Below are positions 24,115 to 33,257 of a DNA stretch of 36,099 nt, in pieces. Made by a program: the position numbers and the translations under genes. Below the pieces are notes generated by a model. That model was not told the origin of the DNA. It ran no database searches and worked only from the letters and a program-made list of their open reading frames with translations. Source of the stretch: JAJNBD01 sp964471475 (GTDB taxonomy: Bacteria > Pseudomonadota > Gammaproteobacteria > CAISUE01); NCBI GenBank assembly GCA_964471475.1, contig CAYYFQ010000020.1, positions 1 through 36,099 of the forward strand. The letters run 5' to 3'. The number at the start of each line of letters is the position of its first letter. Position 1 is the first letter of the stretch.

Positions 24115-26499
24115 TTATTCGCTCACTTGTTTCAAATGCAGATGGCTTAGATACTGAATCGTATTCCACACAGAGTCAGGGTTTAGCGAAAGCGAGCTGA
24201 TATGTTCGCGCATGAGCCACAGTGCTAATTCTGGGTGGTCGGATGGGCCTTGGCCACAAATGCCGATGTATTTTCCTGCTTTGTGGCATGCTTGAATGGC
24301 GAGCGAGAATAATTGCTTCACCGCAGGATCTCGCTCATCAAAAGCCGCTCCCAAGGTGCCGGAATCGCGATCAATGCCTAAGGTTAATTGTGTCATATAA
24401 TTAGAACCAATCGAAAATCCATCAAAATATTTCAAAAACTGATCCGCCAACAAAGCATTACTCGGGATTTCACACATCATGATGATTTTTAATCCATCCA
24501 CACCACGCACTAAACCATTTTCTGTTAACACTTGTTCTACTGCTTTTGCTTCTTGCAAGGTTCGCACAAAAGGAATCATGACTTGAATATTGTTCAACCC
24601 CATTGCACGTGCACGCTTAATTGCATGGCATTCCAAAGCAAAACAATCTGCAAAGCTTGGTGAAATATAGCGAGAAGCCCCGCGGAAACCTAGCATTGGG
24701 TTTTCTTCGGTAGGTTCAAATAATTGGCCGCCTAATAAATTAGCGTATTCATTGGATTTAAAATCTGACATTCGCACAATCACAGGATGAGGATAAAAAG
24801 CAGCTGCAATCGTTGCAACGCCTTCGCGAATTTTTTCAATATAATATTCTACCGGAGAGGCGTAGCTTAAAGTGCGCGTGATGATTTCACGCTTCATCGC
24901 ATGATCTTTTAATTTATCAAACTCTAAAATAGCCTGAGGATGAATGCCAACCATTTGGCTGATAATAAACTCTAAACGCGCTAACCCAACGCCCGCGTTG
25001 GGAATATTACGTAACGCAAAAGCACGATCCGGATTTGCTAGATTCAACATGATTTTGACGGGTAGCTCGGGCAAATTATCCAATGCAGTGTGAACCACCT
25101 CATATTCCAAAATGCCATCATATACGCAGCCTGCTTCCCCTTCGGCACAAGAAACAGTAATGGCTTGGCCATTGGCAATTTTATCGGTCGCATCGGCGCA
25201 CCCGACGACAGCAGGGATGCCAAGTTCACGCGCAATAATCGCAGCGTGACACGTGCGCCCCCCACGATTCGTCACAATGGCCGAAGCGCGTGCCATAATG
25301 GGCTCCCAATCGGGATCGGTCATATCTGTGACCAATACCATTCCTGCTTCTACCCGATGAATTTCAGATAAATCTTTGACCACGCAAGCGTGTCCTGCAC
25401 CAATGGCTTGGCCTACGCTACGTCCTTCTATTATTTTTTTGCCGCTTTGTTTCAAGTGAAATTGCTGATGCGTTTGAGTGATAGATTTTTGGCTGTTGAC
25501 GGTTTCAGGGCGTGCTTGCAAAATAAATAACTCATTGCTAATTCCATCTTTAGCCCATTCAATATCCATGGGTTTGCCATAGTGCTTTTCAATAATTAAT
25601 GCATAGTGCGCGAGTGCTAAAATTTCGGTATCATTTAAAGAAAATTTTTGTTGATGATCATGATCGACAGGCACGAGCTTAATAAGTTCGTTCGATTCCG
25701 CAAGTGCATAAACTAATTTGGAAGCTTTGCTGCCACGATTTTTTCGTAAAACGGCGGGTGCATGCGCGATGAGTGCTGGTTTATAGACATAAAATTCATC
25801 AGGATTGACTTGGCCTTGTACCACCGCTTCCCCCAATCCATATGAAGAAGTAATAAAAATCACATCATCAAAGCCGGATTCGGTATCGATAGTAAACATG
25901 ACGCCGCTGGCGGCTAAATCACTGCGCACCATTTGTTGTATACCTACTGAAATGCCAATATTCTCGGTAGAGAAGCCTTGGTGCAAACGATAGGCAATCG
26001 CGCGATCATTAAAAAGCGAAGCAAAAACTTCTTTGATCGCTTTTAATAAAGCTTTTTTGCCGCGTACATTGAGAAAAGATTCTTGCTGTCCAGCAAAAGA
26101 AGCATTTGCCAAATCTTCTGCTGTGGCAGAAGAGCGCACAGCTACTGCAAAATCGGGATGATGATTGCTAAGTTTTTCCCAAGCACTGATGACATCTTTT
26201 TCAAACCATGGTAAAAAAGGGGTGGTTAAAATCCAGTCTCGAATTTGTTTGCCGGTTTTATTTAAGGCGACAATGTCTTGCGCATCTAATTGAGCGAGCA
26301 GTTCGTGAATGCGATTGACAAGATTATTTTGCTTAAGAAATTCATGAAAGGCGTGAGTAGTGGTAGCAAAGCCAAAGGGGACTTTTATTCCTAAATTTTT
26401 TAATTCGCGTGTCATCTCACCTAAGGAGGCGTTTTTACCACCTGCCTCGCTGATATCTAGCATGCCAATTTGATCGAACCATTTGATGTTTTTTTCCAT
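24115..26499 (-). CDS. ppsA: Phosphoenolpyruvate synthase
   Basis: Converts pyruvate and ATP to phosphoenolpyruvate, AMP and phosphate for gluconeogenesis. The 794 residues are the usual length. In order: the N-terminal ATP-grasp domain (GGKNASLGEM, VAVRSSATAEDLANASFAGQ), the swivelling phosphohistidine domain with GGRTCHAAIIAREL (His at about 418), and the C-terminal PEP/pyruvate barrel (MLGFRGASRY, MCEIPSN, SIGSNYMTQL, GICGQGPSDHPELA with the catalytic Cys). AAGGA lies 8 nt before the ATG. It is the first housekeeping gene after the accessory island, on the opposite strand. Confidence 0.97.
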   Translation of the reverse strand: MEKNIKWFDQIGMLDISEAGGKNASLGEMTRELKNLGIKVPFGFATTTHAFHEFLKQNNLVNRIHELLAQLDAQDIVALNKTGKQIRDWILTTPFLPWFEKDVISAWEKLSNHHPDFAVAVRSSATAEDLANASFAGQQESFLNVRGKKALLKAIKEVFASLFNDRAIAYRLHQGFSTENIGISVGIQQMVRSDLAASGVMFTIDTESGFDDVIFITSSYGLGEAVVQGQVNPDEFYVYKPALIAHAPAVLRKNRGSKASKLVYALAESNELIKLVPVDHDHQQKFSLNDTEILALAHYALIIEKHYGKPMDIEWAKDGISNELFILQARPETVNSQKSITQTHQQFHLKQSGKKIIEGRSVGQAIGAGHACVVKDLSEIHRVEAGMVLVTDMTDPDWEPIMARASAIVTNRGGRTCHAAIIARELGIPAVVGCADATDKIANGQAITVSCAEGEAGCVYDGILEYEVVHTALDNLPELPVKIMLNLANPDRAFALRNIPNAGVGLARLEFIISQMVGIHPQAILEFDKLKDHAMKREIITRTLSYASPVEYYIEKIREGVATIAAAFYPHPVIVRMSDFKSNEYANLLGGQLFEPTEENPMLGFRGASRYISPSFADCFALECHAIKRARAMGLNNIQVMIPFVRTLQEAKAVEQVLTENGLVRGVDGLKIIMMCEIPSNALLADQFLKYFDGFSIGSNYMTQLTLGIDRDSGTLGAAFDERDPAVKQLFSLAIQACHKAGKYIGICGQGPSDHPELALWLMREHISSLSLNPDSVWNTIQYLSHLHLKQVSE

Positions 26500-26550
26500 G
26501 TTCTGCGGTCCTTAAGAGAAGTTGCGTTATTTTAGCATGCTTATATGCCG

Positions 26551-27363
26551 TTAATCCAAACGCTCATCTGCTAGAATCGCCGCAATATCAATGCCCCCCA
26601 AGCGTTTTACTAAGCGTTTGTAGCCTTGTTGGATGGTTCTTTTGCTGGCACCTAAGTGTGGATTTAAAATCATCGTGCCATGATTGACATGATCCAAGTA
26701 ATGTAGCAACTCTTTAGAGTCAATAAAGTACATTTCATGACCTGCATCGATTAAAGATTTATGCATTATTTTTCCGGCGATGTCTTCATTTTGCGCAAAA
26801 CTTAAGCCATATTTTTTAATTAAATCCATTCGATATAACGCGCAGTGGCTCCGTAAATAGAAGTAATTTTCACCGATGCCTTCTAACGCGTGTTTTTGTT
26901 TTTTAATGAGGCTATAAAAAATCTTTTGAAAAAAATTTTCAATTTTTTTGAGTGCTTGAGTACTCCGAGGTTTTCTTTCTAATTTCCAAGAACCCACCCC
27001 TGCTAATTGAGGGTTGCGCGTAAAAAAACTCAACAAATAAGTTAACCAGTGTGGATGATGCACAAAGGTATCAGTATGAAGAGAGAGCACATAAGGGGTA
27101 TCGACTTTAGCTAGCGCTAAATCTAAAGCGTGTGCATGTGATAAATGCACCGGTTCATGTGGGATTGGCGCACGTTCAATTAGCTCAATCCAAGCTAAGG
27201 AGCGTAAATACTCCAAAGATTCATCTTTAGAACCGTTGTCCACGACAATTACTTTTACTTGCTCAAGCGGCGTATTTTTTTTAATCAAGCGCAAACATAA
27301 TTTGGTTAATTGCGGAGTTTGATAATTTACAATCAAAATACTCACTTTAGCGGCTGGCTTCAT
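26551..27363 (-). CDS. Family 2 glycosyltransferase
   Basis: A 270-residue cytoplasmic GT-A enzyme. The N-terminal strand VSILIVNYQTPQ, the VVDNGSKDES motif and HTDTF (the metal-binding DxD equivalent, about 96-100) are typical of rhamnosyl- and other sugar transferases of this family. The donor and acceptor cannot be named. It stands alone with no cell-surface cluster around it. The ribosome site AAAAGG before the ATG lies in the left end of the MITE at 27370. Confidence 0.88.
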   Translation of the reverse strand: MKPAAKVSILIVNYQTPQLTKLCLRLIKKNTPLEQVKVIVVDNGSKDESLEYLRSLAWIELIERAPIPHEPVHLSHAHALDLALAKVDTPYVLSLHTDTFVHHPHWLTYLLSFFTRNPQLAGVGSWKLERKPRSTQALKKIENFFQKIFYSLIKKQKHALEGIGENYFYLRSHCALYRMDLIKKYGLSFAQNEDIAGKIMHKSLIDAGHEMYFIDSKELLHYLDHVNHGTMILNPHLGASKRTIQQGYKRLVKRLGGIDIAAILADERLD

Positions 27364-27369
27364 AAGAGA

Positions 27370-27676
27370 TACCTTTTAGATAATTGTTCGTAATTTGCTT
27401 TAAGCGTGTGACACCAGATAAAGGTGAGCGGGTTTCTGAGGCAAGGATGCCGAAGTAAAGCTTACAGGGAGGTATAGCCTTTAACATTTAGCTTCATACG
27501 GTGTTGCAAGTTCATTCGCCTTCGGTCATGTACGTCTATGTACACTCCCTCGACTCATTCACTTGCGCCTTGTCTGAAACTAAATCTTAAAGGCTATACT
27601 TGTAGCGTCCCGCGAAACTTTATCTGGTGTCGCACGCTATATTTACGTTTCACCGATAGTTACCTGAAAGATTGTA
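27370..27676. repeat. MITE of family A carrying a nested family B element
   Basis: The outer element has TA-flanked ends (CCTTTTAGATAATTG on the left, TACCTGAAAGATTGTA on the right) and the same interior as 14697-14885: GCGGGTTTCTGAGGCAAGG and CGTCCCGCGAAACTTTATC. It is interrupted at its centre by a 126-bp element (27473-27598). It fills the space between the glycosyltransferase and miaA and overlaps the last 17 bp of miaA. Confidence 0.88.
27473..27598. repeat. Nested family B MITE with TA target duplication
   Basis: Terminal inverted repeats TATAGCCTTTAACATTTAG and CTAAATCTTAAAGGCTATA (one mismatch). Comparison with the uninterrupted copy at 14697 shows insertion at the TA of ...GTACTTGTAGCG. 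The right 51 bp are identical to the start of the window, so this family is recently mobile or conserved. No coding capacity for a transposase. Confidence 0.88.
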
Positions 27677-28607
27677 GATAGTTATCAATGTGATTTTTTA
27701 ACGGCTGTATTGTATCAGATTGATGCGGGGGTACCCATTTATCTTTGGGCCAATTGCGCAGCCATGTTATTTGTCGTTTAGCTAATTGGCGCGTGGCAAA
27801 AATGCCTTGTTCCAGCATTTCTTGTTGAGTAATTTGTTGTTGTAAATAACGTAATACTTGGCGGTAGCCTATGCAACGCATAGAAGGGGAGTCAACGCTA
27901 AGCACATATTTTTTTTGTAAGTAATCGACCTCATTTACAAAACCGTTCGCTAACATTTGTTTAAAACGTTGTGCGATGATTTTATGCAACTTTTCTCGAT
28001 CTTGTGGAATGAGTACCAAAGAAAGCGCGTGAGAAAAATTTTGGTTTTGAGAGATGTTTTTTTGCTCAATATGCCATTGTGATAAAGGTTTTTTAGTGGC
28101 AATGAAAACTTCTAGTGAGCGTAAAATACGTTGGCTGTCATGGGGGTGCAAGCGCTCTGCTGTTGTTGGATCTTCCATTTTCAGTTGAGTATATAAAAAA
28201 TCCAAACCTTTTTCGGCTAAAATTTTTTGTAGGGTTTGACGTACCTCTTCAGGGATGGTGGGGATTTCCGCTAACCCTTTGTTCAATGCATTAAAGTAAA
28301 GCATGGTTCCCCCCACCAATAAAGGAATTTTTTTCCGTTGATGAATGTCTTTAATGCTTTCAGTGACATCACGCAAAAATAATCCCACAGAATAAGATTC
28401 GTTAGGCATACAGATATCAATTAAGTGGTGTTTTATTTTTTGACGTTCTTTTAATGTGGGCTTCGCAGTACCAATATCCATTTCTTGATAAACAAGAGCA
28501 GAATCTACGCTGACAATTTCTAGTGGGAAGATATTGGCTAAGGCTAAAGCAAGCTCGGTTTTACCAGTAGCAGTGGGTCCAATGAGTTGAATGATAGGTG
28601 CGTTCAT
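27660..28607 (-). CDS. miaA: tRNA dimethylallyltransferase
   Basis: Adds the isopentenyl group to A37 of tRNAs reading UNN codons. The 315 residues have the P-loop GPTATGKTELAL (10-21), DSALVYQEMDIGTAKP, the GGTMLYFNAL motif, and the C-terminal RQITWLRNW. The start overlaps the ygfZ stop by 4 nt (ATGA). The last codons (about LQSFR-stop) are read from the right end of a family A MITE, so the natural C-terminus was replaced. Confidence 0.96.
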   Translation of the reverse strand: MNAPIIQLIGPTATGKTELALALANIFPLEIVSVDSALVYQEMDIGTAKPTLKERQKIKHHLIDICMPNESYSVGLFLRDVTESIKDIHQRKKIPLLVGGTMLYFNALNKGLAEIPTIPEEVRQTLQKILAEKGLDFLYTQLKMEDPTTAERLHPHDSQRILRSLEVFIATKKPLSQWHIEQKNISQNQNFSHALSLVLIPQDREKLHKIIAQRFKQMLANGFVNEVDYLQKKYVLSVDSPSMRCIGYRQVLRYLQQQITQQEMLEQGIFATRQLAKRQITWLRNWPKDKWVPPHQSDTIQPLKNHIDNYLQSFR

Positions 28608-29395
28608 AAGGGAAATTCGTGTTCGACATCTTGCATGTGTTCATCATTTTGCAGGATGCAACTAAGGTCCGTAAAATCATTACCGTAAATAACATCAGTG
28701 ATGGTTCCTACTATACGATCATTATTCATCAAATGGGCACCTCGGTTAAAAGTATGTAAACCATTTAAGCGATAGGCATGGAAAGCTGATTTAGGTTTTC
28801 CACGATATTGAGTGCGAGCAATAATTTCTTGGCCTGGAAAGCAACCTTTTTTGAAGCTCACTAAGTTGAGTGCGATAAAATTTAAATCATGCGGGCGAAA
28901 CTTTCCTGCGCTTTCTGCATTCAGCCATGGGAAAGCATGTTGAATAAATAGATCGCGCAATTGATCGTAAGAGGATATGGATGGGATTTCTATAAAACGC
29001 GTGCGCCAACTAAAATAAAGTGGAGTGTCATCAGAAGTAGGAGAGGGTCCAATATCCCATGTCCAGTTTACTTCATCAGTTTTTTCTATCTGTAAAAATA
29101 TAGGAGGAGAGGAGATCAGCTGGAGCGTGATTTTAGCAAAAGCGCCATATTTCTTTAGTAAGGCGAATGTGTTATCTCTTAGCTCTTTGGGTAACAACAG
29201 ATAAAACTTTTCTTCCTTTTCCCATAATCCAAATATGCTTTGCACTAAGCCATCTCGCGAGCAATAGGCTTGCCATTGCAACTGATATGGGTTGCGCGCA
29301 TGAAGATCTTGCGTCAATTGACTTTGTAAAAATTGTGAGGCATCAACACCTGCAATTTCAATAATGGATAAAAAATCGGTAAGCTGAAGTTGCAT
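28604..29395 (-). CDS. ygfZ: Folate-binding YgfZ-type iron-sulfur maintenance protein
   Basis: Tetrahydrofolate-binding protein of the YgfZ/GcvT fold that supports assembly or repair of some iron-sulfur enzymes, including the MiaB tRNA modifier. The 263 residues carry the YgfZ signature KGCFPGQE (183-190) with the functional cysteine Cys185. Next to miaA this makes a tRNA-modification context. The start is 3 bp after the recJ stop and the end overlaps miaA, indicating one operon. Confidence 0.93.
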   Translation of the reverse strand: MQLQLTDFLSIIEIAGVDASQFLQSQLTQDLHARNPYQLQWQAYCSRDGLVQSIFGLWEKEEKFYLLLPKELRDNTFALLKKYGAFAKITLQLISSPPIFLQIEKTDEVNWTWDIGPSPTSDDTPLYFSWRTRFIEIPSISSYDQLRDLFIQHAFPWLNAESAGKFRPHDLNFIALNLVSFKKGCFPGQEIIARTQYRGKPKSAFHAYRLNGLHTFNRGAHLMNNDRIVGTITDVIYGNDFTDLSCILQNDEHMQDVEHEFPL

Positions 29396-29398
29396 AAG

Positions 29399-31132
29399 CT
29401 AACATTCCGTGATGTGTTCAACAATTAACTGTATTTTTCGTTTATTTTGAAATTCATTAACATCTAAGCGATACGCCAAACTCAGGCGTTGCACTTGATA
29501 TTTTGGCCATTCTTCTGTTTCTACGTTAAAAACAATCGCATCTAAAAACTGATCACTTTCTTTGGGTTTTACAATTAATTTGAGGTGGCGACCTCCTACC
29601 AAACGTTGATCAATCACTTCAAAAATGCCATCAAATAAAGGTTCAGGGAATGCTTGCCCATAAGGACCGAGGTTTTGAATGGCGTTCGCTACAGAGATAT
29701 TTAGAGTGCTAGCAGTTAATTCGCCATCACTGTGTAACAAAGTATAAGGAGGGGTGTCTCCAAGTAATTCTGCTAAGATATGATTAAAGGCGCGAGAAAA
29801 ATCATCAAAGGCGTGAATAGGGAGGCTCACGCCTGCGGCCATTGCATGTCCTCCAAAGCGTGTAAGTAATCCAGGATTTTCAACAGCGATTTGTTCTAAG
29901 ATATCGCGAATATGAATACCTGGTACTGATCGCCCGGAGCCTTTTAATTCTTCATCGTTAATCTTAGCAAAAGCAATTGTTGGTCTTGCATAGCGATCTT
30001 TCACACGCGAAGCAATAATGCCAGTAACTCCTTGGTGCCAATGTTCTTGGAATAAACATAGCCCATGAGGTAGCCGTTGATTATCAATGCTTAATTTTTG
30101 GAGAGCTAAATAGGCATCTTGTTGCATATCAACTTCAATCGCGCGACGTTCTTGATTTAAGAAATCAAGCTGTTGCGCCAATGCCTGAGCGCGATCCTCA
30201 TCGTCTGTTAATAAGCATTCAATACCAAGCGACATATCTTCTAAGCGACCTGCAGCATTTAAACGCGGAGCAATGATAAATCCCAAATCGCTTGCCAGTA
30301 ATTTTGCTTGAGGTCTTTTACAAAATTTACTCAAAGCACTAATGCCCGCAGAGCATTGGCCTGAGCGGATTCGAAGCAAACCTTGATTGACTAAGATTCG
30401 ATTGTTATGATCCAGTGGCACCACATCTGCAAAAGTGCCTAAGGCGACTAAATCTAAAAACTGAGCAAGATTGGGTTCGGATACAGAAGAAGTTTCAAAC
30501 CAATTGGTTGCGCGCAAGATCGCACGGGTGCTCATCATTAAGTAAAAAACCACACCAACGCCTGCTAAATTTTTACTTGGGAAATTATCACCTGGTTGAT
30601 TAGGGTTCACGATAGCATCGGCTTTTGGCAAAATTTTAGCTGGTAAATGGTGGTCAGTAATTAATACTTGCATCCCATGCTGTTTGGCACAATCGACCCC
30701 TTCAATGCTGGCAATCCCGTTATCGACAGTGATAATTAAATCAGGTTGAAATTGATGATAAGCGACATCCACAATTTCTGGCGTGAGTCCATATCCAAAT
30801 TTAAAGCGATTAGGGACTAAATAAGTAACATGTTGCGCGCCAAAACTATGTAAGGTTTTTATTGCTAATGCCGTGCTGGTAGCTCCATCGGTGTCAAAAT
30901 CACCAATGATACAAATTTTTTTTTGTTGTCTAATCGAGTCTGCTAACAGAGTACCTGCTTCATTAATACCTTTTAAAGTTTGAAAAGGGAGTAAATGCTT
31001 TAAGCTTAACTCTAAAGCACGATCATTATCTATTTTGCGGTGTTTTTTAAGAGCGGCTACCAAATCTTCTAATGAGGCATAAGGCACGCCTTCCGTTTGA
31101 TAACGAACCACATATTTTTGAGCACGGCGCAT
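29399..31132 (-). CDS. recJ: Single-stranded-DNA-specific exonuclease RecJ
   Basis: 5'-3' single-strand exonuclease for recombination and mismatch repair. The 577 residues have the DHH-family motifs: IIGDFDTDGATSTAL (76-90), TVDNG (135-139), TDHH (159-162), and the DHHA1 motif GGHAMAAG. The C-terminal OB-fold follows. It heads the recJ-ygfZ-miaA unit. The 136 bp upstream, to relA, contain nothing recognisable. Confidence 0.96.
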   Translation of the reverse strand: MRRAQKYVVRYQTEGVPYASLEDLVAALKKHRKIDNDRALELSLKHLLPFQTLKGINEAGTLLADSIRQQKKICIIGDFDTDGATSTALAIKTLHSFGAQHVTYLVPNRFKFGYGLTPEIVDVAYHQFQPDLIITVDNGIASIEGVDCAKQHGMQVLITDHHLPAKILPKADAIVNPNQPGDNFPSKNLAGVGVVFYLMMSTRAILRATNWFETSSVSEPNLAQFLDLVALGTFADVVPLDHNNRILVNQGLLRIRSGQCSAGISALSKFCKRPQAKLLASDLGFIIAPRLNAAGRLEDMSLGIECLLTDDEDRAQALAQQLDFLNQERRAIEVDMQQDAYLALQKLSIDNQRLPHGLCLFQEHWHQGVTGIIASRVKDRYARPTIAFAKINDEELKGSGRSVPGIHIRDILEQIAVENPGLLTRFGGHAMAAGVSLPIHAFDDFSRAFNHILAELLGDTPPYTLLHSDGELTASTLNISVANAIQNLGPYGQAFPEPLFDGIFEVIDQRLVGGRHLKLIVKPKESDQFLDAIVFNVETEEWPKYQVQRLSLAYRLDVNEFQNKRKIQLIVEHITEC

Positions 31133-31268
31133 GCAACAACCTTAACCTTAATAATAAATATTATTTGTAACTCGTATAGCACTACCCGCTTAGCTTTATA
31201 CTGCGCCGAGTTATTCACGCGATGACAGGATCTGTAGAGCAAACGGTCAGATGTTGAGGAATAATGCC

Positions 31269-33200
31269 TTATTCCCATCTGGCTTGCAACACCCGTGAAG
31301 GGTTGGCAGTTTTTCGAGCTTTAAAGCTGGTGCAGGAAAGCTTGTGGATCGAGACGCCTCGGCGTTGGGAAACGTATGCGGCAATCGGATCATGAATAGA
31401 GGGGTTGCAGCAACGCGCAGGATGGCTTAAAAGTTGGTGTTCGCCCTCTATTCTAATGACAGGTATTTTATGTTTGGGCTCTTGATTTATGGGTTTTCTT
31501 CGTCTGGATATCTCTGGTGCCTTAGCATTTTTTTGTAAATTTTCTAATCGCCCAGCCAGCTGAGTGGTGCGAATTTCGCCAGAGCCAATTGCCACAAATA
31601 AGGCTTCTTTGCTTTCTTGATCAAATAATTTAACAATATCTTCTAAATTTGTTGGCGTTAAATTCAGGTGACGTAATTCCTTTTCCAATAAATTTTTACC
31701 ATCGGCCAAATAAAGGTCATAATTTTTAGCACGCAAAAATTGAGCAGCTTTTTGCCTGGCACGTGCGGTAAATAAATAACCCTCTTGTGGATTAATCCAA
31801 TCACGGCTTGGATTAGGTTCTTTCCCCGTCATGATTTCGACTTTATCGCTCATTTTTAACACAGTGGTGAGAGGTACAATGTGGCCATTGATTTTTGCTC
31901 CTCGACAGCGATGACCAATATTCGTGTGAATATGATAGGCGAAGTCTAAAGGAGTTGCGCCTTTGGGTAGATCGATAATATCATTTTGAGGAGTAAATAC
32001 GTAAACGCGATCTGCTAAAATTTCAGTGCCAGGATTTGTTTCATGCTCTACTTCTTTTTGCCATGATAAAATTTCTCGCAGCCAAGCAATTTTAGCTTCG
32101 TAACTTTGGTTGCCTTGTCCTCCTTCTTTGTACCGCCAATGCGCAGCTACGCCCAATTCCGATTCGGCATGCATTTGAAAAGTGCGAATTTGAATTTCAA
32201 CGACGTGGTTATCAGGGCCAAAAACAGCGGTATGAATAGAGCGATAACCATTAGGTTTTGGAACCGCGACATAGTCATCAAATTCTTGAGGGATCATTTC
32301 AAATTTTTGTTGCACGATGTCTAAGACACGATAACAATCTTCAATAGAATCCACTAAAACACGCACTGCACTAATATCAAATAAACCATGCACGTCGACG
32401 TTTTTTTTGATCATTTTGCGATAAATACTGTAGATGTGTTTTGCTCGCCCCATTAATTCGAACTTTTTTATGTGTACTTTAGTTAATTCTTCTTCTAAGA
32501 TTTGCAGAGTTTTTTTTACGAGTATTTCACGCTGGACTCGTTTCATGTCTAAAGATTTGGCAATTTGTTTATACTCAGTGGGAAAGCCAATGCGAAAAGC
32601 CAAATCTTCCATTTCCCATTTGATTTGGCCTAAGCCTAAGCGATTAGCAAGCGGGCTATACAGATTAGAAATTTCATCTGCCAATTTTTTTTGTTCCACG
32701 CTAGATAAAAAGCGAGCGGTTCTTAAAGCGTGTAAGCGTTCAGCTAATTTCAATAATACTACGCGCAAATCATCTGCCATTGCCAACAGCATTTTGCGAT
32801 AATTTTCCATTTGAGCAGCTGCATTTTTTTTGTGGAAATTATGCATTAAACTGAGGCTGGCCATTTGTTTTGCACCGACGATGAGAAGAGGCACTTTGGG
32901 AGACATCGTTTCTGGTAACTCCACAGCAGGATTGGATTGAAGAAGAGGATAGAGTAAGCCCGCGGCAATGGTTTCTGGGTCCGCTTGGAGGTGAACTAAG
33001 CTATCGGCGATGCTTACTCCATGTTGCCATAAACTAATCTCACCAAGACCCAAAATTTTTTGTGCATGTTGAAAAACAAAATGGGTGGTGTGAGCAATCA
33101 AAGCTTGTTGTTGATAGCTTTCTGGTAGCGTGTTGAGCCATTCAGTATCTGTGATAATAAGAGGAGCTTGCCAATAGGTTTGTGTTTTTAGTGTGACCAT
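31269..33200 (-). CDS. relA: GTP pyrophosphokinase RelA, lacking the C-terminal ACT/RRM domain
   Basis: Ribosome-associated (p)ppGpp synthetase of the stringent response. The N-terminal hydrolase domain is inactive: the His-Asp pair is replaced in AAGLLYPLLQ. The synthetase has EFDDYVAVPKPNGYRSIHT with EFDD at 306-309, the mark of monofunctional RelA rather than SpoT. A TGS domain (VFTPQNDIIDLPKGATPLDF) and a zinc-finger-like domain (HPARCCNPS, KLSC) follow. The protein stops after QARWE at 643 residues, where E. coli RelA (744) continues into the ACT/RRM domain. About 15 codons after the stop read no ACT sequence before the next stop, so this looks like real loss rather than a point mutation. 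Confidence 0.95.
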   Translation of the reverse strand: MVTLKTQTYWQAPLIITDTEWLNTLPESYQQQALIAHTTHFVFQHAQKILGLGEISLWQHGVSIADSLVHLQADPETIAAGLLYPLLQSNPAVELPETMSPKVPLLIVGAKQMASLSLMHNFHKKNAAAQMENYRKMLLAMADDLRVVLLKLAERLHALRTARFLSSVEQKKLADEISNLYSPLANRLGLGQIKWEMEDLAFRIGFPTEYKQIAKSLDMKRVQREILVKKTLQILEEELTKVHIKKFELMGRAKHIYSIYRKMIKKNVDVHGLFDISAVRVLVDSIEDCYRVLDIVQQKFEMIPQEFDDYVAVPKPNGYRSIHTAVFGPDNHVVEIQIRTFQMHAESELGVAAHWRYKEGGQGNQSYEAKIAWLREILSWQKEVEHETNPGTEILADRVYVFTPQNDIIDLPKGATPLDFAYHIHTNIGHRCRGAKINGHIVPLTTVLKMSDKVEIMTGKEPNPSRDWINPQEGYLFTARARQKAAQFLRAKNYDLYLADGKNLLEKELRHLNLTPTNLEDIVKLFDQESKEALFVAIGSGEIRTTQLAGRLENLQKNAKAPEISRRRKPINQEPKHKIPVIRIEGEHQLLSHPARCCNPSIHDPIAAYVSQRRGVSIHKLSCTSFKARKTANPSRVLQARWE

Positions 33201-33257
33201 AGGAAAATTTTTTCGACAAGGGGAGCTTACAGTATAATATAAAAAACGTATATTTTA

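Noticed and set aside
24115..26499. ppsA as pyruvate phosphate dikinase
   Set aside because: Length (794) and the N-terminal GGKNASLGEM and SSATAEDL motifs fit PEP synthase.
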